Source of the DNA: Rickettsiales bacterium UBA2645
Lineage (GTDB): Bacteria > Pseudomonadota > Alphaproteobacteria > Rickettsiales > UBA1997
Direction of reading: 5' to 3'
Assembly: GCA_002359655.1 (NCBI GenBank)
Contig: DENL01000018.1
Coordinates: 1 to 7,843, forward strand
Length of the DNA stretch: 7,843 nt
Of the stretch, positions 1 through 6,211 are shown piece after piece. Position 1 is the stretch's first letter, and each line of letters opens with the position of its first letter. The position numbers were made by a program, and so were the translations under genes. The notes under the pieces are model-generated. The model saw nothing but the letters and a program-made list of their open reading frames with translations, was not told where the DNA came from and did not search any database.

Positions 1-2
1 TG

Positions 3-716
3 AGTTTGAAAACAGGCTCTAGACGTGCGTTTCTTGGTTCTTTGCATTTAGGCTATGAAATTCATCCTCTTGATGGACATGTGGCTTTAGAAAATAGAAG
101 GTTTAATTTGGGAAGAGTAAACTTCGAAATTTTAAGTCGCTCTATCCAAGAATTTTCAAATTCTCAAAATCTTTATGATGCTGTTCATGATGACAATGAT
201 GCATTTTTCCTATTTAGACCTTTAGCATATTTCTTTGCCGTGGTTATTGAAGGTCAAACTGGCAGATCGCAGATACACAATAATGACTTGAGCGAACAAA
301 AAATAACTAATTTACGAAATCTCCGAAATTCATTGAGAGAGGGATTTGGAAATTTGGTCAAAATTCCTAACGCTTTAAGTCCAGTTCAAGCAGCAGATTA
401 TGTGATAGGTGTTTTATTAACGAGAGATAATTTGAAAGATATTAAAAGATTTTTTTCGGTTGAGAAGTCTACTTCAGGTAGAGTATTGACTTCCCAACAT
501 AATGGAGAAGCGATAGAAAGAAGTTTTAATTCTTCATCTGATATCGCTGAAAATTTGGCCTCTTACTTCGTTTATTTCTCCAAACTATCTTCAGCACAAA
601 GTAGAGTGGCCAATGAAGTATTGGGCAATCTATTGTCGCGTGGTTCAATTGAAGTTCAAAACCCGCAAGCTGCTCCGCTTCAAGGGCAGACTCAAGAAAA
701 TTCAAATTCAATTTGA
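3..716 (+). CDS. Hypothetical protein, probably 5'-truncated by the window edge
   Basis: I do not recognise this protein. The frame is open from the left edge to a TGA at 714-716. A TTG at 6 could serve as a start, but nothing like a ribosome binding site is visible before it, so the true start is probably outside the window. About 236 residues are visible. The sequence has a hydrophobic aromatic patch (FFLFRPLAYFFAVVIEG, about residues 67-83), too short and polar to call a membrane segment with confidence. A mixed helical middle follows, and the tail (about residues 215-236) is rich in Gln, Asn and Pro, as expected of a disordered C terminus. Codon use is AT-rich like the neighbours. An overlapping reading frame starts at its stop codon. 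The function is unknown; that it is coding is fairly secure because of its length and normal composition. Confidence 0.6.
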   Translation, partial: SLKTGSRRAFLGSLHLGYEIHPLDGHVALENRRFNLGRVNFEILSRSIQEFSNSQNLYDAVHDDNDAFFLFRPLAYFFAVVIEGQTGRSQIHNNDLSEQKITNLRNLRNSLREGFGNLVKIPNALSPVQAADYVIGVLLTRDNLKDIKRFFSVEKSTSGRVLTSQHNGEAIERSFNSSSDIAENLASYFVYFSKLSSAQSRVANEVLGNLLSRGSIEVQNPQAAPLQGQTQENSNSI

Positions 717-871
717 TAGTTGGTGAATTTTTTAAATTAGGTTTTTCAAACAGTAGAATTAAAGAATTTGGCGTCACTTCCATTGCTGAAATTTTAGGAC
801 AAGTTGACGAAAAAAAGTTTGACAAAATTGTACAGCAAAAGTTTGAGAAGTTGGTTGGTAGTTTGTTTTAG
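713..871 (+). CDS. Possible small ORF (52 aa) or frameshifted gene remnant
   Basis: A TTG codon at 713 overlaps the preceding gene's TGA (TTGA), a layout typical of translational coupling. The frame then runs 52 codons to TAG at 869-871. The product looks like real protein: it is helix-rich and charged, with the stretch GVTSIAEILGQVDEKK followed by FDKIVQQKFEKLVGSLF. It matches no family I know. The same frame stays open upstream inside the previous gene, so this could also be the detached C terminus of a longer protein after a frameshift, or a fragment left by deletion. No ribosome binding site is obvious. I infer coding potential from composition only. Confidence 0.33.
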   Translation: MIVGEFFKLGFSNSRIKEFGVTSIAEILGQVDEKKFDKIVQQKFEKLVGSLF

Positions 872-890
872 TTTACTTTTTAAACTAAAA
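866..890. repeat. Perfect AT-rich inverted repeat (10-bp arms)
   Basis: The arms TTTTAGTTTA (866-875) and TAAACTAAAA (881-890) enclose a 5-base loop, and the stop codon of the small ORF lies in the left arm. Because T runs are in the left arm and A runs in the right, the hairpin is not followed by a T tract on either strand, so it is a poor intrinsic terminator. It lies about 85 bp before htpG and could be an mRNA 3' end structure. No role can be assigned. Confidence 0.45.
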
Positions 891-974
891 AAAATTTGAA
901 ATCCTTCTGAAGGTTACTATTTAAAAATGCAACCTCCTTTAAAACTTTTTCTAAAACCAAAATAAATCAAAAAA

Positions 975-2990
975 ATGTCCAACCAACAACAATACAATTT
1001 CGATGTCGAAGTCGGCAAAGTTTTAAACTTGATGATCAATTCGCTCTACACCAACAAAGATGTAGCGCTTCGTGAATTGATTTCTAACGCAGCAGATGCT
1101 TGTGATAAATTGCGTTATTTGGCAGCGCAAAATTCAGAAATTTTGCAAGCTGATGAAGAATTAAAAATTTCAATCACCACCGATAAAGCCGCAAAAAAAC
1201 TGATCATTCGTGACAATGGCATTGGCATGAATCGCGAAGATCTGATCCAAAATTTAGGAACCATTGCCAGATCCGGCACTGAAAATTTCATTAAATCTTT
1301 AACTGGCGACAAACAAAAAGACGTGCAATTAATTGGCCAATTTGGCGTTGGTTTTTATTCCAGCTTTATGATCGCAGATCAGGTGGAAGTTATCTCGCGC
1401 AAGTTTGACTCTGACAAAACTTTTAAGTGGGTTTCTTCGGGCAGCTCTAGTTTTAAAATTGAAGAAGCTAATGATGAAGAACTAGGTTCCCCCTATTTAG
1501 GGGGCTTTGAGCATAAAGAAAAAGATCTAAACAATCTTTTTCAGCGAGAAGGCGAACGCGTTAGCGGCGCGATGGGGGTGCAAAATAGATCTGAACGCGG
1601 CACTAGAATTATTTTGCATTTGAAAGACGAAGCAACTTCTGATTTTTTGGATCGCTTTCACATCAAACATGTGGTGCAAACTTATTCTGATCACATCAAT
1701 TTCAAAATCGAATTTATCCCAGAAAATCTGGAAGCGGGCGCCAAGATTGAAACTCTAAATTCAGCAGCAGCTTTGTGGAAAAAAGCCAAAGAAGAAATTA
1801 CAAAAGAGCAATATCAAAATTTCTTCAAACACATTTCGCACCTTCCTGGCGAGCCTTTCATGACCATTCACAATAATGTTGAAGGCTTGGTCTCTTACAC
1901 CAATTTGTTGTTTATTCCGGCAACCAAACCTTTTGATTTATTTCACCCAGATCGTCGTACTTCAGTGAAACTTTACGTCAAAAAAGTTTTTATCTCGGAA
2001 GATTTAAATTTGGTTCCAGCCAACATGCGCTTCTTGCGCGGCTTGGTTGATTGCGATGATTTGCCACTAAATATCAGCCGTGAAAATCTACAGCACAGTT
2101 TGGTTTTAGAAAAAATCAGAAAATCAATTGTCAATAAAGTGCTCTCAGAGTTGAAGAAAAAAGCTGTTGAGAGCGAAGAAGAATATCTGAAATTTTGGAA
2201 TAATTTTGGCGCAGTTTTAAAAGAAGGACTTTGCGAATCTTCAGAATTTCGCGAGAAGATTTTCGAGATTTCGCGTTTTTATTCTTCAAAATCTCCTGAC
2301 AAATTAATCTCACTTTCTGAGTATTTAGACCGCGTAAAGACTGGCCAAGACAAGATTTATTTTTTAACTGGCGAGACGGTTGAAAAAATAAAATCTTCCC
2401 CGCAGCTTGAAGCTTTTTTACAAAAAGATGTCGAAGTTTTATTTTTAACTGACGCAGTTGACGAGTTTTGGGTGACAGTTGCTTTGCCTTACAAAGACAA
2501 AGAATTTCAATCAATCAATCGCCACGATGTTGACCTAGAAAATGTTGACAAAGTGAGAGAAAAAAAATCTGAAGAAGACGAAAATAAAGCAAAAGAACCT
2601 GAACTAAAAGACGCCGTAACTTCTGAATTTGAAGGTCTAATAAAATTCATTAAAACAACTTTAGGCGACAAAATTAAAGACGTCAGAATCTCAAAAAAAC
2701 TTAACCAAAGCCCAGTTTGTTTAGCGGTGGACGCTGGTTCAATGGATATTCGTCTTGAGAGATTTTTGCTTGAGCAAAAACAAATTCAGGCGGGAACGGC
2801 AAAAATTTTCGAAATCAATCCAAACAATTTAATCATTAAATCTTTGAACCAAAATTATCTCGACGAGGCAAAAAAAGCAGAAGTCACTGACCGTATTTTT
2901 ACCTTGTTTGACTTGGCTTGTATTATTGAAGATGAGCCAATCAAAGACGCTAAAGATTTTTCCAGAAGATTGCAAAGTTTGATGTTGTAA
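975..2990 (+). CDS. htpG: Chaperone protein HtpG (Hsp90 family), with an in-frame insertion
   Basis: This is the cytosolic ATP-dependent dimeric chaperone of the GHKL ATPase superfamily. The nucleotide-binding domain is complete: the helix RELISNAADA gives catalytic Glu34 and Asn38, IIRDNGIGM gives Asp80, GTIARSGTENF covers residues 95-105, and GQFGVGFYSS (121-130) is the glycine-rich lid region. These positions match E. coli HtpG numbering exactly. The middle domain follows, with FDLFHPDRRTSVKLYVKKVF and the motif NLPLNISRENLQ in the form DDLPLNISRENLQ, and then a C-terminal dimerisation domain ending in FSRRLQSLML. At 671 residues it is about 45 longer than the usual 620-630. Most of the excess is residues 166-204, between SFKIEEA and RSERGTRI, and is encoded by palindromic DNA (see the repeat at 1489-1578). 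The ATG at 975 aligns with the family start, though no strong Shine-Dalgarno precedes it. It converges on the M48 protease gene. Only the insertion is unusual; the assignment itself is secure. Confidence 0.97.
   Translation: MSNQQQYNFDVEVGKVLNLMINSLYTNKDVALRELISNAADACDKLRYLAAQNSEILQADEELKISITTDKAAKKLIIRDNGIGMNREDLIQNLGTIARSGTENFIKSLTGDKQKDVQLIGQFGVGFYSSFMIADQVEVISRKFDSDKTFKWVSSGSSSFKIEEANDEELGSPYLGGFEHKEKDLNNLFQREGERVSGAMGVQNRSERGTRIILHLKDEATSDFLDRFHIKHVVQTYSDHINFKIEFIPENLEAGAKIETLNSAAALWKKAKEEITKEQYQNFFKHISHLPGEPFMTIHNNVEGLVSYTNLLFIPATKPFDLFHPDRRTSVKLYVKKVFISEDLNLVPANMRFLRGLVDCDDLPLNISRENLQHSLVLEKIRKSIVNKVLSELKKKAVESEEEYLKFWNNFGAVLKEGLCESSEFREKIFEISRFYSSKSPDKLISLSEYLDRVKTGQDKIYFLTGETVEKIKSSPQLEAFLQKDVEVLFLTDAVDEFWVTVALPYKDKEFQSINRHDVDLENVDKVREKKSEEDENKAKEPELKDAVTSEFEGLIKFIKTTLGDKIKDVRISKKLNQSPVCLAVDAGSMDIRLERFLLEQKQIQAGTAKIFEINPNNLIIKSLNQNYLDEAKKAEVTDRIFTLFDLACIIEDEPIKDAKDFSRRLQSLML
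1489..1578 (+). repeat. Palindrome-rich in-frame insertion within htpG
   Basis: The DNA behind the extra HtpG residues (roughly 1470-1586, 39 codons) is built of nested inverted repeats. CCCCCTATTTAGGGGG lies at 1489-1504. GAAAAAGAT (1518-1526) pairs with ATCTTTTTC (1534-1542). AACGCGTT is at 1555-1562. GGGGG at 1574-1578 can pair with the C run at 1489-1493. Codon-driven DNA in this gene does not otherwise look like this. In Hsp90 proteins this point is an exposed loop between strands of the N-terminal domain, where extra residues should be tolerated. I infer a protein-coding palindromic element like those of Rickettsia. No clear target duplication is visible at its edges, and it is not the same sequence as the 80-bp element in xerD, so exact ends are uncertain. 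Confidence 0.6.
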
Positions 2991-3027
2991 TGCTTGCGAA
3001 ATTTGTAGAGCCTAAGCCTAAAAAAAT

Positions 3028-3215
3028 ACTCGGTCTAATTATCCTCCCCTTGAGGGAGGATCGAAGAGCGTAGCGATTCGGGGAGGGGTTTACTACAAAA
3101 GCTCTCGAGTATCTCAAAAGCCGAAAATAGCCGTTTAGGCTATTTTCTCCCCTCACCGACTCAACCAAAGGTTTCGTCGACTCTTCCTTAAAGCGGGAGA
3201 GTGATCAGATCGAGT
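3028..3215. repeat. Composite palindromic (MITE-like) repeat in the htpG-protease spacer
   Basis: The convergent spacer is almost entirely structured. Its left end ACTCGGTCTAATT (3028-3040) is matched in inverted orientation by GATCAGATCGAGT (3203-3215). Extended to 21 bp (3028-3048 and 3195-3215), the ends agree at 16 of 21 positions. Inside are ATCCTCCC/GGGAGGAT arms (3041-3048, 3054-3061), a GGGGAGGGG run at 3080-3088 that can pair with the same CCTCCCC, a short inverted pair ATACTCG/CGAGTAT (3026-3032, 3106-3112), the hairpin at 3123-3147, and an imperfect hairpin at 3157-3179. The same left end recurs twice at 7782 and 7820, which shows that it is dispersed. It has no coding capacity for a transposase. 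It could be one non-autonomous element or two palindromes side by side. Confidence 0.6.
3123..3147. terminator. Symmetrical hairpin, candidate bidirectional terminator
   Basis: GAAAATAGCC (3123-3132) and GGCTATTTTC (3138-3147) form a 10-bp stem with a 5-base loop. The GC-bearing core is flanked by an A run on the left and a T run on the right, so transcripts from either strand would end in a stem followed by a short U run. It lies 132 bp after the htpG stop and about 130 bp after the protease stop, the midpoint of two converging genes. It is part of the surrounding palindromic repeat, so the terminator role may be secondary. The U run is only four bases, so efficiency is unsure. Confidence 0.45.
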
Positions 3216-3277
3216 TTTAGAATAATTTCCCCGCGTAAATTTAGCTGAAATTTGAATTGTCGCCTTAAGGCTAAAAT

Positions 3278-4627
3278 TCAAAGCTTTTCCTTCTTCTCCT
3301 CAAGCAAATCGTCGGCTTGCAGCAATTCGGACTTAGCGTTTTTTTCTAATTTTTCTTTAGCTTCTTTGGCGTATTTTTGGCACTTTTCTTTTTGCTCAAT
3401 CATGCAATTAAATTGTGCCAAAGCTAAAATTGATCTGCCTTCGTCATTAATTTTTGCGTAAGCGCTGGCTAATTGTTTGAAAAGAAATGGGTTTTCGTTT
3501 TCGTATTTTTTGGCTTCCTCCAACTTTCTAATTGCTAGTTTAAGCAAGTCTTTGTCGTTTTCTGGCAGCACAATAATTGCAGTTGCAAAAGCAATTCTAG
3601 CTTGCGCTGCATCTTCTTCGGGCAAGAATTTTAAAGATTTGTCGTAAGCCAAAATAGCTTCGTAAATTTGTCCTGACTCAAAAAGAATTTGTCCTTTGAG
3701 CTCGTACAAAAATCCTAATTCCAAGAAATCGCGCTTAGCAGAAATTATTGCATCAAGCAGTTTTAGTGATTTTTTGCTTTCACCTTTTCTAAAAAAAGCG
3801 ATTGATTTTTTGTAATTTGACAATTCGTCATTTTGCTTTTGATATTTTTTCAAAATTGCATCTGGGTTTTCAATAAAGCTCTCAAGCTTTGCCAGAACGC
3901 GATCCATTTCAGGTTGCAGATCTTTATTAATTTTTTTGTCCGAAAATTTTACGCCAATTGTTTTATTTTTGATCAGATCAATCCTTTTTTTGCTAACAGG
4001 ATGCGACAATAAATATTCGTCAATTTGGCCTTGGTAACCAATCATCTCGCTTTCAAAAAATTCTAACAATTCTACCAGCCCGTCGGCGGGATATTGCATT
4101 TTGCCAAGATATTCAATGGCGTGATTATCCGCAGCTTCTTCTTGGCCGCGAGTATATTTCATGAACAGGCGATTGGCGGTGTCAGAGCCGCCCAAGATCA
4201 ATCCCATTCCGGCATCAGGAGATCCGCCAAGAGCGGCGCCAATACCAAGCAAGTAGCTAAGAAGCATGGCACCTTGAGCGCTTTCAGCTCCTTCAGAAGA
4301 GCGTGCTAAATGACCGGCGGCAATGTGTCCACTCTCGTGCGCTATTACCCCAATTAGGGTATCTGGAGTAGCGTATTTTCTGATTAATCCCGTATTAATA
4401 AAAACATTTTGCCCACCAGCAACAAAGGCATTTAGACTGTCGTCGTTAACAATGTAAATTGAGATATTGTTTGGATTTAAATTAGCGGCCAAAAAAATTG
4501 GTCTAGCTAGTTGGCGTAAAAATCTTTCCGTCTCCGCATCGCGAATCAAAGATGGTTGAGCGGCGTTAACTGTTGTTGTAAAAAATAGAAAAAATAAGCT
4601 GAAAAAAATTAATATTTTTTTTGTCAT
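3278..4627 (-). CDS. bepA: Periplasmic M48-family metalloprotease with TPR repeats, BepA-like
   Basis: The 449-residue product begins with a Sec signal peptide: MTKKILIFF, a hydrophobic run, then VNA-A with probable cleavage after residue 22. The mature enzyme should act in the periplasm. The M48 catalytic core is present: HESGH (residues 97-101) supplies the two zinc histidines and catalytic Glu98, and Glu163 of the ExxAD motif in RGQEEAAD is the third ligand. A Gly-rich segment (about 119-150) lies between them, as in BepA/YfgC. HPVSKKRI at 209-216 matches the conserved His-Pro regulatory segment. From about 265 to 430 the protein is helical with TPR-like units (for example YELKGQILFESGQIYEAI), ending in a Lys/Glu-rich tail. 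E. coli BepA (487 residues) assists LptD and BAM assembly and degrades stalled substrates; the same job is inferred here. The ATG at 4627 is chosen because it directly precedes the signal peptide. It is divergent from the xerD pair. Confidence 0.9.
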   Translation of the reverse strand: MTKKILIFFSLFFLFFTTTVNAAQPSLIRDAETERFLRQLARPIFLAANLNPNNISIYIVNDDSLNAFVAGGQNVFINTGLIRKYATPDTLIGVIAHESGHIAAGHLARSSEGAESAQGAMLLSYLLGIGAALGGSPDAGMGLILGGSDTANRLFMKYTRGQEEAADNHAIEYLGKMQYPADGLVELLEFFESEMIGYQGQIDEYLLSHPVSKKRIDLIKNKTIGVKFSDKKINKDLQPEMDRVLAKLESFIENPDAILKKYQKQNDELSNYKKSIAFFRKGESKKSLKLLDAIISAKRDFLELGFLYELKGQILFESGQIYEAILAYDKSLKFLPEEDAAQARIAFATAIIVLPENDKDLLKLAIRKLEEAKKYENENPFLFKQLASAYAKINDEGRSILALAQFNCMIEQKEKCQKYAKEAKEKLEKNAKSELLQADDLLEEKKEKL

Positions 4628-4715
4628 CTAGAAAATGAATATTTAAAATAGCTAGCCAACAGTGTCTAATCTGGTGTTTTGTTTGTCAGTTCTCAAGTTT
4701 AATTTCTCGCTTCAA

Positions 4716-4919
4716 ATGCCTTCTCATCTAAATAAAAAAGTGTTTAATGTCATGCAGTACATTGTGCTGTGGATCAGCTTGTTTACAATGCTGGCGCTTT
4801 TCATTTTTCTTTTTAGCGCTGATTTGAAAATTCCACAACAAACAATTACGCAAAAAATCGACATTAAAAATAAAATTAATATTTGCCTTCCCGAAGATTC
4901 GCAAATTCTGAAAAACTAG
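4716..4919 (+). CDS. Small single-pass membrane protein upstream of xerD
   Basis: I do not recognise this 67-residue protein. It has a short basic N terminus (HLNKK), one strong hydrophobic helix at about residues 12-34 (from VMQYIVLW to FIFLFSA), and a polar tail of about 30 residues with ITQKIDIKNKINI. The positive-inside pattern suggests a cytoplasmic N terminus and a periplasmic tail. A GTG at 4662 in the same frame would add 18 residues, but the ATG at 4716 starts right before the basic region and leaves a normal spacer to the divergent protease gene. Its stop is one base before the xerD ATG, so the two are almost certainly co-transcribed and probably translationally coupled. A function connected with XerD cannot be claimed. 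Confidence 0.6.
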   Translation: MPSHLNKKVFNVMQYIVLWISLFTMLALFIFLFSADLKIPQQTITQKIDIKNKINICLPEDSQILKN

Positions 4920-4920
4920 A

Positions 4921-6018
4921 ATGAGCAAATTTAAAAGTCTTTCATCCATTCGGGATACGGAAACGCGACACGAGTCGCGCCCCGCCTTGCGGGGAACCCC
5001 ATCCCCTACGTCAACGGGACATACGGGATCCAAGAAATATCACAATCCTCTAGTAAGAAATTTTTTAGATAAAATCAGGGCGGAAGACGGTTTGTCGCTC
5101 AACACAATTTTGTCTTACCAAAAAGATTTACAGCTTTTTGACACCTTTCTGACCACCAAAAAAATTACTTTAGAAAAAGTCACAACCGATGACATCAAAG
5201 ACTATTTGTACGATTTGCACCAACAGGATTTAAAATCAGCTTCAGTCAGCCGCAAAATTTCGTGCTTGAAAAACTTCTACGGTTTTTTGGAAAGTGAAAA
5301 TTTAATAAAATCCAATCCCGCTCTTTATTTACAAGGGCAGAAGCGCGAAAGCAGATTGCCAAAATTTTTAACTGAAAAAGAAGTTTTCAAGCTGCTTGAT
5401 TTTACCAATCGTGATCAATCTGAATTCGGAATAAAACTTTCTTGCATGTTGGAAGTCTTGTATTCTGCGGGTTTGCGGGTTACTGAATTAGTCTCTCTGC
5501 CAATAAGTGCCATTGCTGAAATTGAAGAGAATGGCAAAAAAACTTTGCGTAATTATTTGGTGGTAAAAGGTAAAGGCAGTAAAGAAAGAATCGCTGTGCT
5601 CAATAAATCCGCCATTTCAATGCTGATAAAATATTTAGAGCTGCGCAAAAAATTGGGCCAAGAAAAATCAAAATGGCTTTTTGTCGGAACAATTCGTGCC
5701 AGTAAAAAAGCTGGCCAGATCAGAGAAAGAGACGCTAAAATTGCTGATACGCATTTAACCAGACAGCGTTTTCATCAAATGTTGAAAGAGCTTTCAGTCA
5801 AAGTTGGCATTGATCCAAGCCGCGTTCATCCACATGTCATTCGCCATTCTTTTGCTACACATTTGCTGAATAACGGTGTTGATTTGCGCGTGTTGCAAGA
5901 GTTGCTTGGACACACAAATATTTCGACAACTGAAATCTACACTCATATTTTGGATTCAAAATTGCGTGAGTTGGTTTTTAAACACCATCCTTTGAGCGCT
6001 GTAAAAATTTCTAATTAA
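4921..6018 (+). CDS. xerD: Site-specific tyrosine recombinase XerD, carrying a palindromic-element peptide near its start
   Basis: XerD works with XerC at the chromosomal dif site to resolve dimers, with activation by FtsK at the septum. The N-terminal core-binding domain is at about residues 41-140 (NFLDKIRAEDGLSLNTILSY) and the catalytic domain at about 145-360. All catalytic residues are seen: Arg186 (GLRVTEL), Lys218 (KGKGSKER), His305 and Arg308 (HVIRHSF), His331 (LGHTNIST) and nucleophile Tyr340 (IYTH). The C-terminal HHPL motif favours XerD over XerC. At 365 residues it exceeds the usual 298 or so. Residues 9-36 come from an 80-bp palindromic element plus a 4-bp duplication, and about 20 further extra residues lie near 256-277, before LTRQRFHQ. 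The ATG at 4921 is the only plausible start: no in-frame ATG or GTG occurs between the element and the conserved domain. Without the insert the protein would begin MSKFKSLSSKKYHNPLV. Confidence 0.93.
   Translation: MSKFKSLSSIRDTETRHESRPALRGTPSPTSTGHTGSKKYHNPLVRNFLDKIRAEDGLSLNTILSYQKDLQLFDTFLTTKKITLEKVTTDDIKDYLYDLHQQDLKSASVSRKISCLKNFYGFLESENLIKSNPALYLQGQKRESRLPKFLTEKEVFKLLDFTNRDQSEFGIKLSCMLEVLYSAGLRVTELVSLPISAIAEIEENGKKTLRNYLVVKGKGSKERIAVLNKSAISMLIKYLELRKKLGQEKSKWLFVGTIRASKKAGQIRERDAKIADTHLTRQRFHQMLKELSVKVGIDPSRVHPHVIRHSFATHLLNNGVDLRVLQELLGHTNISTTEIYTHILDSKLRELVFKHHPLSAVKISN
4948..5027 (+). repeat. 80-bp GC-rich palindromic element, copy A, inside xerD
   Basis: This copy begins ATTCGGGATACGG and ends GGGACATACGGG, and it matches the copy at 6024-6103 except at four bases. 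It is about 64% GC in an AT-rich gene. Its parts are a CGCGAC/GTCGCG hairpin, a perfect CCCCGC/GCGGGG hairpin, and a 3' hairpin (TCCCCTACGTC against GACATACGGGA) with two mismatches. ATCC is found just before it (4944-4947) and just after (5028-5031), a possible 4-bp target duplication. Element plus duplication is 84 bp, exactly 28 codons, so the XerD frame is kept. All three forward frames are free of stops. It resembles Rickettsia palindromic elements in behaviour; I cannot say it is one of the named families. Confidence 0.85.
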
Positions 6019-6023
6019 AACAA

Positions 6024-6103
6024 ATTCGGGATACGGAAACGCGACACGAGTCGCGCCCTGCCTTGCGGGGAACCCCATCCCGTATGTCAATGGGACATAC
6101 GGG
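6024..6103 (+). repeat. 80-bp GC-rich palindromic element, copy B, with flanking direct repeat
   Basis: This second copy is in the same orientation as the one inside xerD and begins six bases after that gene's stop codon. It is identical at 76 of 80 positions. Its 3' hairpin is perfect here: TCCCGTATGTC and GACATACGGGA, 11 bp around a 5-base loop. The CCCCGC stem has become CCCTGC, leaving a G-T pair. AAACAAATT occurs at 6018-6026 and again at 6104-6112, directly abutting or overlapping the element ends by three bases. This looks like a target-site duplication of 6-9 bp. The hairpin has no following T run, so it is not a convincing terminator for xerD. The rest of the gap to the next gene (6113-6211) is AT-rich with nothing clear. 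Confidence 0.85.
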
Positions 6104-6211
6104 AAACAAATTGATTGGTTAAAGAATAAAAAATTTACACCAAGATTGACCCAGAGGTTGATTAATTTGTGATTACCGGTGAAATTTAAGAAAAATAATT
6201 TTTTAAGAAAA

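Noticed and set aside
2131..2514. Minus-strand frame of 127 codons inside htpG
   Set aside because: It is antisense to well-conserved HtpG coding sequence and is Lys/Leu/Ser-rich as expected of a shadow frame.
2950..3168. Minus-strand frame of 72 codons over the htpG-protease spacer
   Set aside because: It runs through palindromic repeat DNA and the end of htpG, and its product reflects the repeat sequence, so it is not a credible gene.
3251..3282. Hairpin TTTGAATT/AATTCAAA at the end of the protease gene as its terminator
   Set aside because: The stem is AT-only apart from one pair, has an internal loop, and overlaps the stop codon; the hairpin at 3123-3147 is a better candidate.
4948..5027. 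The palindromic element as a dif-like XerCD site, given that it lies in and beside xerD
   Set aside because: I see no match to the two 11-bp arms and central 6 bp of known dif sites, and its three-hairpin structure is different.
6146..6175. TTGACC followed 18 bases later by TGATTA as a promoter for the toxin-antitoxin cluster
   Set aside because: The -10 match is weak and the spacing long; in such AT-rich DNA this pairing is expected by chance.
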